DNA from: Anarhynchus alexandrinus
Taxonomy: Eukaryota; Chordata; Aves; Charadriiformes; Charadriidae
Length of the DNA stretch: 64,000 nt
Reading direction: 5' to 3'
Assembly (NCBI GenBank): GCA_008711295.1
Contig: VUYV01000062.1
Span: 2,311,510-2,375,509, forward strand
In this document: piece after piece, positions 38,326 to 51,800 of the stretch
Layout: every line of letters starts with the position of its first letter
Position numbering within the stretch: position 1 is the first letter of the stretch
Notes under the pieces: generated by a model
Told to the model about the DNA's origin: nothing
Databases searched by the model: none
Seen by the model: the letters and a program-made list of their open reading frames with translations, nothing else
Made by a program: the position numbers and the translations under genes

Positions 38326-39896
38326 TTCTGACTGCTGATCCTATGGAAAATGCTAAGCAAAAGACTGACTCCTGCACCGCTGAATCACGACACTGCTAAA
38401 TGCCAGCATGGGAAGATGTGCAACCACACACACGCACACAAAATCATCACTTTCTCTCTTCCGTCACCAGCACTGAAAAGCTCAGGGCTTATTGTACAGC
38501 TAATGAGAATAAACACACTTGCAGCTGGCCTTCCACCACCTGTAGAAGGTGAAAGTCGGCCAAAAACCTACAAGACTCTCCAGTTGCGATGAACGGATGG
38601 AAACCAAGAGTGTGGCTCAGATTCAAGTCCTAGACTAGTTATAGCGGTATAATACTGGTGCCAACAGACCCACTTAAGAGTGGAGGGCTCAGGGCAAGAG
38701 GCAGTCTCTGGTATTCTGTGATGGTAAAATATATTAGGGCAGGCATCAATTTACCTTGGTTAGTTATGGTTTTAGTTATGCTGTATTTTGGTGCCCAGGG
38801 GCCTAATTTATAATTCTAATAATAAAATGTATTATGAAGTATAAGCCAAGCACATGCAGGTTTTAATTCTATTTCCTCTCAAAGGAAAGAGCTAAGCTGT
38901 TAAGCTCCAGGTTCTTTCAACATTTCCTATTTGCAACAAACACAACAGTCTGAAATCAGTGATGTACCACTGCAAGACTTTTACAAAGTTCAGGTAGAGC
39001 AAATTAAACGTCTGTCTCTTTGGGTTTTTTTGTTTGTTTGTTTTTTAATCCTCAAACACTGTTTCTGGTACCTCAGTACCACAGCTGTCACGATGTCTGG
39101 TTTTGCAGACAAACTGAAGTTCCAGAGGAGCAAACCAAGCCAATTCAGACATCCTCCCCACCTCAGAAAAATTACCATCCTTAAGCTTGCGGGGCAGTAA
39201 TTCTACCTACATTCTTACAGAGAGAACACACAGGTCAACTGAGGGATCTCCCCAGTCCCTAAGGATGGAGGAAATCCTAATCCATTTAGGAGAGAGAGTT
39301 TTACTCTGGTTTGGTTGTAGAAGTTAACTGAACAGCCCAGCTGTTCATGTTATACTATTTTTGCCCTTGTTTGTACATAAGAACTGGGGGAGAATGCTCC
39401 ATTATGTCCTTCCCTCCTGACTGGAGGATGCGGCACCCTGCGCCAGGCCCAGGCAGGCGGCTGGTCCCAGCTCTAGGTCCCCTTGCTGAACGCGCTTGCC
39501 AGGACACATTTAGCACGACACAAAAACAATTTGTATGTGTGTGGGACTGGGTTAATGTTAACAGAAAATTAAGTTTAATGATTCAGATTGTCAGTAACTT
39601 ATTCAAAAAATATGCTATCAAAGAGCAAGAATAGCAACTGTATCATTAATAGTTTTTACATTACATAGTATTTATGCTATAAACATAAGTTCATCAAAAA
39701 ACCACTGCAGTCATTTTCACTCTATTTTCCACTGATTAGTGTTGATATTGACAGCAAGGTCATATTGTTCATCTTATTTAAGCTGAGTAAATAACGAAGA
39801 AGAGTTTATAAGAACACAGGTACCAAACATAAGAATGGTCCTTAATCTTATGAAATTGTTCTTTACTCACAGCAGCAGCCAGTCTCACTAATGTCA
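38326..39896. other. Intergenic, no gene seen
   Basis: No supported gene. A short CA run lies at about 38427-38441, a T/G-rich run at 39025-39048, and a GC-rich patch with several CpGs at about 39427-39500 that is too small to be an island. Confidence 0.6.
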
Positions 39897-40016
39897 GTGG
39901 CCCAAATTCTGCAGTCCTTAATCACATACCGTTACCTTTGGTTGGAGTTGTTCTCAATTTAGGATCAAAGACCATAGTTCGCTGGGGCCACTCTTTCAAG
40001 GAAGGATTGGGCCCAG
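39897..40016. repeat. Palindromic element, family B
   Basis: The left end GGCCCAAATTCTGCAGTCCT, continuing TAATCA, matches the remembered family B end (ggcccaaatcctgcagtcct, tactca) closely. An inverted end, AAGGAAGGATTGGGCCCAG, closes at 40016. An alternative right end is the TTTAGGATCAAAGACC phrase near 39958-39973, so the element may be shorter than given, with the rest flanking DNA. Confidence 0.5.
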
Positions 40017-43000
40017 ACTTTTAATAAGGAGTTTGGTGGCTTACAAAGAGGTGATTAAGATCTTCCTTTGAAAAACACAAAATGTAGAGTTCTTCTTTTG
40101 GATTATAACAGCACAGATAGCCGTAGCTTGTGGATTTCAGAGTATTAACTGCTAATCCACAAGTGAACTGAAAGGTTTTTGTTTGTTTGTTTTGCTATTA
40201 CAGTATTTAGTTAAAACTTGTCAACCTTCAGTTCTCAGTAAGTCATATTTAAGTTTCTTAGCTGAGTATTTTATTTAAGGAACTCAAAGTTTCTGTGAGT
40301 TCTTGTTCTTTTTCCTATATTCCTCCTCACTGCTCTGAACATGTCAATGAATATGTCCAAGAGTTTGAGAGATTTCTTGGTTATATGCAAAACCTAGGGT
40401 AGGTTTTTTTTTTTTGTTTGGTTTGATTTTATTTAATGAAAAGCTTGTACTTCTCCTGAGAACTCAAACCATGAAGTCTTGGAAACTAACCCGCAATATA
40501 AAAGTTTCTATTTTCCTTAAGTGACATGCAAGGATTGCTGTTTGTCAGTGACAAACAGAAAGTACTTAGTATAATTATTATAGCACCTCAGTAAAAATCA
40601 GATTCTAGCCGTAGGTGATTGCAGCTATAAAGTTTCCAGAATAGGAACAATGAGCCCTATGAAACTAATGAAAAAAATCGCCAACTTCCTCACTCCAAAG
40701 TCTGATTTTTACAAGGACTCCATTTCTTCCTGGTTGCCAAAAATGAACAGTTTATTTGAATCTAGCTTAGGTCTCCAGGAAAACAATTTTAATGTAAAAT
40801 TGAATAATGTTGCACCAATGACAGGATAATTAAGTGGTTTCAAAATCGAGCAATATTTAGGTGCATTTACTGTAGCATGCCCCAATAATGAAAATAAAGA
40901 AATCATATTCTAATGATAGCATAGCTAAAGATGATAAATATCCAGACATACCCCTTGCTGTATCACTGTACTGTAATCAAATGAATTAGAAATCTAATGA
41001 CTACTTTGACACAAACAGGTATTTAATATGCTGAAAATGTACCAGATTTTCCCCCTCCAGCATTAGTAAAATCCCCAAGAAAATTAAAATCCAGGTCATA
41101 GCTAAATTCCTTTGAAACTGGGATTTAAATAAAAAAAAAAAGTTTAGTCACTGTAAGAATTCTTTGTGCTGTTACATTTTTATAAGGTTAAAGCTAAAAA
41201 TAAGATCAAAATCTTTTTGGAGGTTACATTAAAAAATAGACCAGGTGTGTTCAGAAACCCGTCACACCCATATGCCTGTTAAACAGATGCCGACCAATAA
41301 ATTAATTAAAGCTACTCTCCTTTCAAATCAGAAAAGAGGAAAGAGCTGTTAGGGACATTTATGGGGTGATGTTCTCTTGACTGACAAGTTTTTCATGCTT
41401 GGCCTCTATCGTACAAGTTACTGATACTTCTCAAACTGTTTCTGAAAGGAAAATGAAATTGCTGGCCGGCTGTAAAGCAGAGAATTTAGTAACCTGTTCC
41501 TAGGTAGCGGGATTGACGCCAGAGAGAGATGGCATGGCTGTTTATCAGTCACGAAAAGTGAATACGGAAAGAAGGTTTTGACACTGACCTGATGAAAATC
41601 CTTGCTAGCAATCCCTGCCAACACACCCAGGAAATCAGAATTTGCATGTGAAACATCTCGCTCTTTTTAGTATGCTATACTTCACTGTGACAATTAGCAT
41701 CCGAGCTGATCAAGTGAAAAAGTATCTTGTGCTGACCTTAAATCCTACTATACTTCTAGGACTTGGAAAAATAAATAGAAAGGGATTTGAGGAACAGTAA
41801 ATGGTCCTGAAAGGGCTACGTGACTCCTTGAAACATAAGCTTCTCTAGCACTTTAAGGACAAACGACATTCATTTCTACATTTCTTCCAATTATACAAAT
41901 TTATGTTTTTTTGGAAACCACACAATTGCTGGAAAAAGGAATTAGTCAGTGTAAGGGGTTATTAAACATGGCATTCACCCACTGCTCTTACACAGAAAAG
42001 GCAGCCCTGAAAAAAACAAAGCTGATTAATATGAAAGGCAGCTAACCTAAAAACTAAAACTTGAACTGAACGGTGTGTGCTAATCTTCCTCAAATACACT
42101 TATGAAAGCTAAATTTGCTGGTATTTGTCATTGCTATGCAGCCTAAGTGTTCATACGAATGATATCTCCTCAGTTCTGAGCAAACGAGTGAAAAACAAGG
42201 AATTTTGTCCTCACTGGTAATTTTCTGAATCTCCTATCCATCTATGGTTGCTTGAATAGCAAACACTTCACAATCCGGGGTCATTTGTGATAAACTTTGG
42301 TAAAAAGCTGCCATTCATTTCTGGTAATTTCCTTAATCCTCAAGTTGCTTGTAAGGAAAAGATTGAAATTCTGTGTTATATGTTTCCTCTTTTGGGTCTA
42401 CAATGAAAATAACTCAACATGTTAGCCACATTAATAAAATACTTGCCAGATCAAAATCTTAATAGCCAGTCTTAGACTTGCCATTGTTTATTGATGTTTG
42501 TTTGCCAGCCTATCTGGAGACATAAGGAAAATCTTAATAGCTCTGGCCACTCATTAGCAAAGTACTGTGGAGTCCTAATCCCATAAAGATATTAAACTAT
42601 TTTTCCTTACAACAGCAACAAACGGAGGGAATTCTCATTACTTATTAAGATGTGGTGCATTCTTTGCATATTGAGTTTCTTCTTATACTTTGAACTCTTA
42701 TCCCTCATCATTCTATTTCTGAGGCTAAGATCAAAGTAGATTGGCCTTACAGAGCTACAGATGAGTGGCCGCCTTTCAGAGAATATTAATGCCCTCTTGA
42801 AGAGCAAAGCTGGGAAGGAAGGAGGTGTAATCCCCTGAAGAGCGAGCCCTGGGAGCCCGGTCGTACTGAACAACTGCAGCACGCTCGCTGGATCAGCTGG
42901 TAAAGAGCACAGCCTCACTGGGGTGGAGCTGCTTCTCCCGCTCTAACAATGTGGCCCAAGTCTCAAAGCAATAGCCAGACTACGTCTTTTTTGGAACTAG

Positions 43001-45600
43001 AGAATCAGGTAAATGTGGATTCTGGCAGACTGTGTTTTTATAGCAGGAAAATATGTGACCAGTTTTGTATTTTGCATTGCAAAATTTTCTGGTCTTTCTG
43101 CTGCAGACTTGTGACTTCTCCAGTTTTAGTTTTCCCTCCTCGCTACCTCGCCTACTCAAGGGCTGGTGTTGTGGATGAGCTTGTGGGCAGCGGGCAAGAC
43201 AGCGTCCCCCTTCAATCTCCCACTTCCAGCAGTGATCCTGCCATACAGAGTTTCTTTCTTGCCTTCAGATTGCTTGCGAGCCTTTTAAAGGGGAATTACT
43301 TTAGACCCTTGTTAAAGGTAAGAGTAAACACGCTAAGTACCAAGACATTCAGTGGGTATAGTTATATGAAAAGAAGAAATGTTATATTCATTACAGAGGA
43401 AAATCTAGTAATAAAAAGTATTACCTGCATTTATAGCCCTGTAACCTAATTTTTGTGACAAAGCAAAGAAGTAAAAACATTCCTTTCTGCCTTTCAGTGA
43501 CCCCTATAAGAAACCCCCCATGGAGTCATTTAGGATAGTAATTTGAGTGAAAATATATGCAGCCTTTGCTTTGCTTGCTCTTCTTAAATTAATAACCCTT
43601 ACCAATGATAAATTTGAAAGTTTCTAAAGACATTTGCAAACATACCCTCAAATTAGTAAGCAATTAAAAGAAATAAAAACTTAAAAGACATTTTCCACAA
43701 CATAAAAGAGTGACAGAACACGGAGCTGTGTTGTTCAAATGTTAAACCGGTACATAAAATACCCCTTCAATATATGCTGCCAGTAAAAACCAAGGCAAAG
43801 CAGGTCATTAAAATGTCAGACTTGGGGCAGAGTGGAAAAAATGCTGTGTTTAAAAGTAAACATGTAGACCTTTTATAATTATTTCCCCTTAAAGTTAAGG
43901 TAAAAAAAACCCACCCAAAACAAACCAAAGCTAAAACCCAAACAAACAGCTCCGCATCATCAGGATGAAGAGTCAAGCTCTAGTCCTAATCTTGTTCCTA
44001 AGTGAACCTAGGGAGACTTTTTGAGTCTTTATGCAGTCTCTGGATGTCACCTTCGTGTATGGAATGTCATTTTCCTTTACCCAGTTTTTCTAAAGCAAAA
44101 GCAGAGTGATACGTTCATGCCATTAATATCGATGTCATGTTTATGCTAAGGCTGAATAGGAATAACAGGAGCATTAGAAACCTTGGGAGCCCCATGTGCA
44201 GCAGGGGAACCCTTGGGAAGACACTGAGGAGCCACGCGCAGCCCTGCACTGGCACAGCTTGCACTGACCGCCGCTGGAAAGACTTTCACGTTCATCGATT
44301 CATTCACATTCGCTGCTGTGATGATGTTGGTGTCCTAACGCAGGACTTAAGCACTGCTGTAAAGAGCTCAGGCTAGAAAACCGTGCACAATCCCTTCTCC
44401 TCACATGAACTAAAAGTGCCCATTGAAGCTGGTAGAAGATTCGGTTAGCGTAAAGGAGACACTCTGCTAGTTACGGGGGAGCCGAAAGCCATACTAACAC
44501 TACTTAGCTGAATTGATCTGTTTCACAGTCTGATGCAGATGAACCAAGACAGTAAAAGGAAAACCAAAGTCTGTATCTTCAGATATGAAGTATGTTGCAG
44601 TACTGAAAATAAAGAGGCTGTGTTCTGCTGTCACTTTTCCTATTTACGAGCTTTTTCAGCCAGTAAAAGACTGATATCCTTCTGACTCAATAATCACATT
44701 CCAGTTTTGTTTCCCTCCTACTGGAAAAAAAGTGTATCATCGCCCTCAAGAAAAAAATTTCCATCTAATTAATTTTGTGTATTTTAAGCAAAGTGTCTGC
44801 ATGTCACTGTCTAATACCTGCACTGTGCCTTTTACCGAGCTGAATTCCTAAACTGTGTCTAAAAGGTGGCAATGCCCTCATAACAGCTGTGTCCAGCAGG
44901 CACAATTCCACATTAACCGGGCTAGTGTGTATCTGAACACCACCGCTGATGCACACAAAGATATTCCAGATTAACTTTAGTTTAACCAAAAAAAAAAAAA
45001 AAGCAGTTGACTCATAAACCTCAGATAAATTTAATGATTAGAAAATAAAAAGGCTGTACCCTTAGGCAGTTTCTGGGACTCCCACTGAAGTCCGTGCATG
45101 AACACAGGTATCTTATTTTATCCTCTAACTTCTCCATATCTCTGTTCCCTAAAACTAACAAATACCACCACTAAAAGTACAGGTTGTCACATTTACAATC
45201 AGCAACTAAAACCAACATTCTTCAGGTTTCTATCTGATAAGAGCAGAGCTCAAAGCGGAGAGACAATGGAGAAACACAAAATAGCACTGAGACATTTAAC
45301 TTTTATTTAACTAGTCATTTTTCTTTAAACTAGCTTCTACAATGCAAATATTAAGTTGGGAAAAAAGACTGTAATCATGGTTTGAGACATGTTATACTCA
45401 AAACACACAGACCACAGGAGAATGTTTGTCTCCATACTTATGCTTTCTTTTTCCAGTTTCTGGTGTTTTAAATAGGATAATCAAATATATCAGGAGGAGA
45501 CAGAGCAGTGGACCAAGTTTCAGAGTGGTATAATTGACTCAGCAGAAAAACAAAGACTCGAGACAGCTGTGTTTCCATGACTGTTAATAACAAATCTGTT
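40017..45600. other. Intergenic, no gene seen
   Basis: No supported gene. A patch at about 44180-44290 is richer in G and C. An ATG-initiated frame of 166 codons at 42949-43449 has no domain I recognise and no codon pattern that marks it as real. A run of 15 A ends at 45002. Confidence 0.55.
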
Positions 45601-45648
45601 ATGATCAATACTTCCTCAGTAAGTATGATCAGTATTTCTTAGTCATAG
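45601..45648. repeat. Two-copy tandem repeat, period 24
   Basis: ATGATCAATACTTCCTCAGT (45601) is followed 24 bases later by ATGATCAGTATTTCTTAGT (45625), with three substitutions and a one-base deletion. It appears to be a small local duplication. Confidence 0.65.
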
Positions 45649-48600
45649 GCTTACAATGGCAACTCTAGGAAAACAGCCAAAATATACCGTATATGTATTT
45701 CTTGCCAGATCTACAGTTTTTGTCCTATGATAAAAATGATGAGCAATACTTAAACAGGATTAAAAATAGATGTTGGAAAGACGGTTTCTAGTCTTGCATA
45801 AAGCCTGCAAGCAAAAAGTCAAAGTTTTTTTAAATAAGTTTTGAACCAATAAGGTGGCTTTAGTCCACTTCAATACTTTGCATCATTTCATTGCACCATT
45901 TTGATCCAGTAATAGAAGCCTAAAGCCAGGCTTAATGTATCATGGCTTGTGACCTATGGCTTTAATGAAGGCATCACACCATGAACCTGGAGGTCTGGAA
46001 CTCAGTTAAAACGGTAGGTTTGAACCTCATTTCTTTTCCTATTATCTACAAGTATTCAGGATAATAATCCCAGTTGAGTAAGATTTACTAGTCTTACGAC
46101 ACCTCTGGAAGTTCGTATTTGCTTAAAGGTAAGCAAAAATGTTATTTTTACCTGTATTCTTTATGCAGAATCATCTTCTATCAATAGTGGAGATTCCAGA
46201 GCTGGGAAGTAGATTTCATTTTGGGTTCTTCAACCTAGATAAAAAGAATGGAATAACTTTCTCAGGAAATACTAGCTTGCTTGCAGTTCATTGTGAGAAT
46301 ATCAAAAGCTAGTTCTTTGCTGATTTATTATATAACTTCTGTTAGTGTCTTCCCGGCCACAGCCTAAAACCAGCAGCCAATTCTCCATTACCAAACTAGC
46401 AAAAAAATGCAATTTGAAAGTACACACTCAATATTTCATAGATTTTAAGATCTTCAAAAAGACTTATCGTAGATCTTCTGAAATTCTGTGCCATATTCCG
46501 AGGAAATCCCTTAGAAAGATGCTTTTCATGAGTATTTGGCTTTGATTGCTCAGGAGTTTAAGGAAATTGGCCTTGCTGCTGTATTTCCAGAGCACAGACT
46601 TAATTGACACCCAAATGGAGACAACCTGCTCAGAGTCTTCAGGTTTCCACATATCTAATTTCTAGACATCCAGCAGCAAAAATATACCTCCCCGAACACC
46701 ACCTATATAAATATTTTGAGTTTTAAGAGCACATGATAAACATAACAATAAATACCACCCACCCTCCACCATCACAGTCTTTCTTCAGGGTTCCAAGCTC
46801 CTATAACTTAGCATTATAACCAGCACATAGCCCGAGTATGAACTATAATAAGGCATGGACATCAAAGTAACTTGCTCTTATAATTTCCGAAGTTGCTTTA
46901 GAGAGCTAATCAGCAAGGTCTCTAGGAGTCTTCTCCTAGAACTCCCATTTCCTAGAAGTTCCTTTTCACATTCTCAATCCTGATCAACTCTGAAGATTGT
47001 GGGCCTGTTTTTTTTAATTGATAGCTTGCCTTGTACTCAAACTGGCATTGCCACTGGAGCAAAGAGTCACACCTACCTTGCCAGCAGGTAGTTATTTCCC
47101 CAGTGTTGCCCCCTGTGCTGCAGAAGGGCAGGCATTCCTATAGCAATGCAGTGAATCCAACCAGCAGGTTAATCGATTATTTAAAAAAAAAAACCAACAA
47201 AACAAACAAACAACCATAAAAGAAAAAAAAAAAGAGCTGGGGAAAAAAAGATGACTAAGCATCAGATCTTCTATCAGAGACTGGACAGTCAGCAGACTCA
47301 GGGCAGGAAACGCTGCAGCATAGGAAGACAATGCAAGTCACCTGTGCTCACTAACCTTTTAACGGCTTGTCTGCCCACAGCTGCACGTACTCTGGCTGAT
47401 TTTCCCCAGTTACTGAAAGGGACAGATTAGGAATAATTCAAATGAACTGCTCCGCCAGCAGAACTGGGGGAATTGCAAGCTTCTACCAATGGATGGTGAT
47501 AAAACATTTTCAGTCAGAACAGCTGCCTATAGATGTAATGTTTGGCATTAAGAAAAGATGGCTTGAGCAAACCCAGGCTGCCTGCAGTATTTTAGAAAAT
47601 GTGCATGTGATCACTTGTGCCAGAGGACACGTGGCGTTGTATGTCTACAATCAACTGTATGAGCTGTTCATGGAAACATCTTTAACTGGCACAGTTATAC
47701 CTGGAAAATTGGGCAATTCACACCTTTACTTTCTCTTCTGGGTTAACTCAGTCATTCTGTTTCTCTGTGCTGGCGTCGATAAGTCTTACAAAGCAACCCT
47801 GGGTCCTGCAAGCCGCTCCACAGCTCTAAAAGCTGTGCTGTCTAGATGTGTAGATGCCTTCCACTTGTTTCTTGCCCTCAGACTGCGAGAACACTTTCTA
47901 AGAAACAGAAGGATCTGATTTACCTTCATTTATTTTGTCATTACATCACTGAAGTTTGAAATCAGTATTTCAAGGCAACGGTTAGAAATCTAGCAGCATT
48001 CCTGTGTGAGCTGTCATCACCATCTGCAGTGCCATTGACTTTTTCTTAACTAATCCGGTTGAAAAATAACCCAGCTGAAAAAGAAAGAAAAAAATTGTTA
48101 GATTAGTTTGAGCCCGGTTCGCTGTGCCTGTGCAAACGCTTCTGCTGGAAGAAGGCAGGAGAAGCAGCAGGGGCTGGAGCTGCTGCAGAAATGCAAGGGT
48201 AGCCACATTCCTTGATATTTGAGTAGACGGCCAGACTGAGTTAAAGTAAAATGCTTTTAGGTGGATTCTAATCTTTTTTATAATCGCCCATTTTTTCACA
48301 TTCCAAATAGAACCCATCCACAGAAACGGTGTTTTTCCGGTGGATCTGTTCACACAATACTTTATGTTGGCAGCTCATTTCTGTCTTAGTCATGTTTTCG
48401 TTTTTTCTTTAGCAGATGTTTACAATTACTCCTTAAAATGTTTCCATTTTCTGTGATCATTGAATGTGAATGAGGTGACATTTTTAAAAAGAATTGTAGC
48501 TTTTTCTGGCCAGAACCCATGTTGTTAGTTTCAAATAGTCTTTGTCTTTTAAATTGTGGTAAAGGTCTTATATCTTTGTAACAGCAGCATCTGCACGTTT

Positions 48601-48856
48601 GCCTATTCTTTTTTTTTTGCCAAAATCAAAGTGTTATTTGTCATTATCTGGCTATATCTTGTATCTGGTAATCAGATGTGTATATGTCTTTTTATTTAAC
48701 CTTAAAGACACGAGGCCTATTCTCCTGAATTTGTGCTTGAGGATTTCTTGGGAGGACTGCAGAACAAATGGTCCTGCAGCAGCCCAGGCTTCTGAAATGC
48801 AAAGGAAGGTTTCTTTGCTTTTCTTTCACTCAGTTTTTTTTTTTCATTTGTTTTTA
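45649..48856. other. Intergenic, no gene seen
   Basis: No supported gene. It contains the hairpin at 46921 and an A/C-rich low-complexity stretch at 47181-47235. A 158-codon ATG frame at 47442-47918 and the first part of a 180-codon frame from 48599 (beginning at TTG) show no known domain. Confidence 0.55.
46921..46940. repeat. Perfect 8-bp stem hairpin
   Basis: TCTAGGAG-TCTT-CTCCTAGA has fully complementary 8-bp arms and a 4-base loop. A further CCTAGAAG lies just downstream (46951). There is no T-run or gene end next to it. Confidence 0.85.
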
Positions 48857-48876
48857 TTGACCTCAATTGAGATCAA
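48857..48876. repeat. Near-perfect 20-bp palindrome
   Basis: TTGACCTCAATTGAGATCAA pairs at nine of ten positions. TGACCT and AGATCA could be read as an everted pair of nuclear-receptor-like half-sites separated by 6 bases, though the second half deviates from AGGTCA. Confidence 0.6.
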
Positions 48877-51800
48877 AGTTCTTACAAATAATTGCCATGT
48901 TGCCAACACCTGCAATTACGTTGCGATGTTTGCAACGCTTCAAACTTTCTTCAAAAACCCATTTCTGGGAGTCATGCAAATTTTTGAGAAAGCTCATCTG
49001 TTTCTTCTTTTTTCTTCTTTTGTTTTGAAAAATGAGATTTCCATTTGCAGAAAAAGTATGGAAATATGCCATACATTTACCATAAAGGCTCAAAAAAGAG
49101 TGCCATGTATATATTTTAAAAGATTGTTGTTTTTTTTTTAATGCAGTCTCGTGACTTTTGGAGTGCTGACTCACGATTTTTGCATGCTTGACATCAGCAA
49201 TACCACAACTGAGAGAAAATCTTTGTGAAAGATTCCTTTCTAGTCCTCTTGAGACAAAGGGATCCTCCAGGAAAAAAAACAGAGAAACAACTGTTTCTTA
49301 TTCATGATAGTTCTCAGTTAAAAACAAGCACAAAACCCCAACTTTAAAGCAAACAATCTAAAATATCTGCCAAACCATTCCTGCTTTCTTTCTTCACCAC
49401 AAGGCCTCAAAAAAGGTACAAACACATTTTTTTCTTTTCTTTGGTAGGATGGTATTAAATCATATAATTCATGAAAATGAAACTTCTAGTATAACTTAAT
49501 ATTTTTCAAAAAACAGCTTCTTTTAATATGCCAGCTTCCTCCCTCTTTCTTGTCAAGCAAGAAGTCTGGCATTAAGGACAGACAATGACTTTTTCATTAA
49601 TGATCATATGTTATTTTTAATTATACTATGTATTTTTTTAGCTTCCATAAAAGAAACGGAACAATTTTATGATTACATTCCTTCTGCTTAATTCAAAAAT
49701 CTTTTCCCTTACTAGGAATGAAGTACTTTGAGAGAAACATGGCAATTTCACTGAAAAAAAAAAATAGAGCCCTTTTGCTAATAAATGAGAGTATTGGCCC
49801 ACGAGTTAATGCACTTTCATTGCTGTACACTAGTTGATCTGTGACCTCAAGCTTCTACTTGTTGAAAACATTAGAAATATTCCCTATTCCTAATAATACA
49901 GAAGGTACTCAGTAGTTATCATTAAGATTGCTGATAGTGGTAGCAGAGGGAATATGATAATATATTACATTAACAGTAAAAATTTGATTCTGGAACTGGC
50001 TGGTTTAGCAGTCAAAACTCCTTTATCAAGCAAAACTTCCAATTAATTTCAAATAGTTTTTCTAACATTAAACTTGAGGATAAATTGCTTGTGGGTGGGA
50101 TAAAAATGGTCGGTATGTGCCTGTATTAGAATAAATATTTTTGGCATAAACTCTTTCAGAGGCAAATCAGGTCAAAGGATGATTTACAAAACTGTCATTG
50201 TCATATGGCATTAATTTGATAGCTCATTTCAATTGACATCTGTGAGAAACAGTTGGACATGCTGTTTCTCTTGCATTAACCAGACTTTTTAATTAATTAT
50301 GCAAAGCTGAAAGCAAACAAACAAAATTAGACTGCAAAGTAAAACTATTCTCAAGTAAAGGTAAACATTATCCAGCTAAATTCACACTATAACTGAGTCT
50401 AAATCTGTACTGTGCTGTGAATTACCTTTGAATACCAAACACCATCAGAACCATCATTCATAGTGCTGCTTAGCACACAATATGAAACCTTCTCCAGCAC
50501 CACAGATCACTCTTTTTCTTCCACCCATTTGTTCTACATACAGTAACGAACAAAAATACTATTACTACTTCTAAATGCTTCTAGTATTTCTAATACAATT
50601 ACTACTACAGAAGTACTATTATTTCCTAACCATTAGTCTTTCAGAACAATATTGAAATCAGAGACGGTTTAAGTATCTGGTTGACAAAGCTGGATCTACT
50701 GAGTAGCAGACTATCGAATATGTTATCTGATCTATGCTGTACCAGTCCTTTAGCTGATCACAAAACTCATGCTGGGTCTCTCTAAACACCAGTAAGCATA
50801 ACACTAATTTAAGAATGCCAGAGCATCACTTCATAACTGCTCCTTAATGATATTATCCCATATTTGTAGTAACTCTTTGTAACCCCCGATTTACCTAGAA
50901 ACTCAAATTTTCTGTTAAATCCAGTCTTTTTAGAATTGTACCATATGTTCATGCTATCTCAGTAGAAATATGTCTGAATAGAAAATATTTCCAATTTTTT
51001 GATGTTTTCACTTCGTAAGGTGGCATTAGGACATCACAAGCTTCAAATATATCAATACTAAGTAAAAGACTTTTTTTTTTTTTCAGAGATGCACATATCC
51101 AAGATGATGTTGTGTTATTTGATCAAGATGGGTGGAAAAAATCTCTTATAAGACAATGTCTAGAGCATGTCAACACGCTTAATGTGGCTTGAGCTTGTCT
51201 ATGTCAGATCTTTTATTTTGGAACTGCTCTCCCCCTGAATCAAAATCCTCTTGTAAGACATCAAGCCATCAGCCTTCCTCTTCTTCCCAATAGAAAAAAA
51301 AAATAAAAATCTTTAAAGTCTTCAGGTCAGCTTGTTCTTTGGATATATAATGCACCACTCAATTAATGTACAAAATCTCATAGAGAGGAGCAATTATTTC
51401 TGCATATGTAGCACTTGGTTGAAAAATGTAAAGATTATTTATAAGTTTAATATGATTTCTGGAAAGGACTATGCCTGAAATCGAGGTAATCCTGGAATTT
51501 AAAAAATAAATTTGTAATATGAGTTCTTGGCTACCCAGATTGTTGTTGTAGATACGGGGTGGTATAGACTGAAAGGACTGTTTGTTGACTGTTTCTTTCT
51601 GACATAGTATGTGAATCCCATTCTGAGGTGGTCTGCTGGTTGCCTGCAGTGCAGGAGAAGAAACTGTTTCCCTTTTGATGTATAATTTGGCTTCTGGTTT
51701 TTGTTTTGCTTTCCTTAAAGCACTGACGACCGACCATGACTGGGGCTGGTAGAGGATGTCAGACTGATATGCAGTTGCTCTTACTCTACCAGAGTGCCCA

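Noticed and set aside
42949..43449. ATG-initiated frame of 166 codons
   Set aside because: No recognised family, signal or codon pattern; no promoter or poly(A) context; consistent with chance.
47442..47918. ATG-initiated frame of 158 codons
   Set aside because: No recognised family; an isolated frame in unannotated DNA.
48599..49141. Plus-strand open frame of 180 codons with hydrophobic stretches
   Set aside because: Begins at TTG; the hydrophobic stretches come from T-rich runs such as TTTTTTTT and TTCTTCTTTT; overlapped by a minus-strand frame of 103 codons; no known domain.
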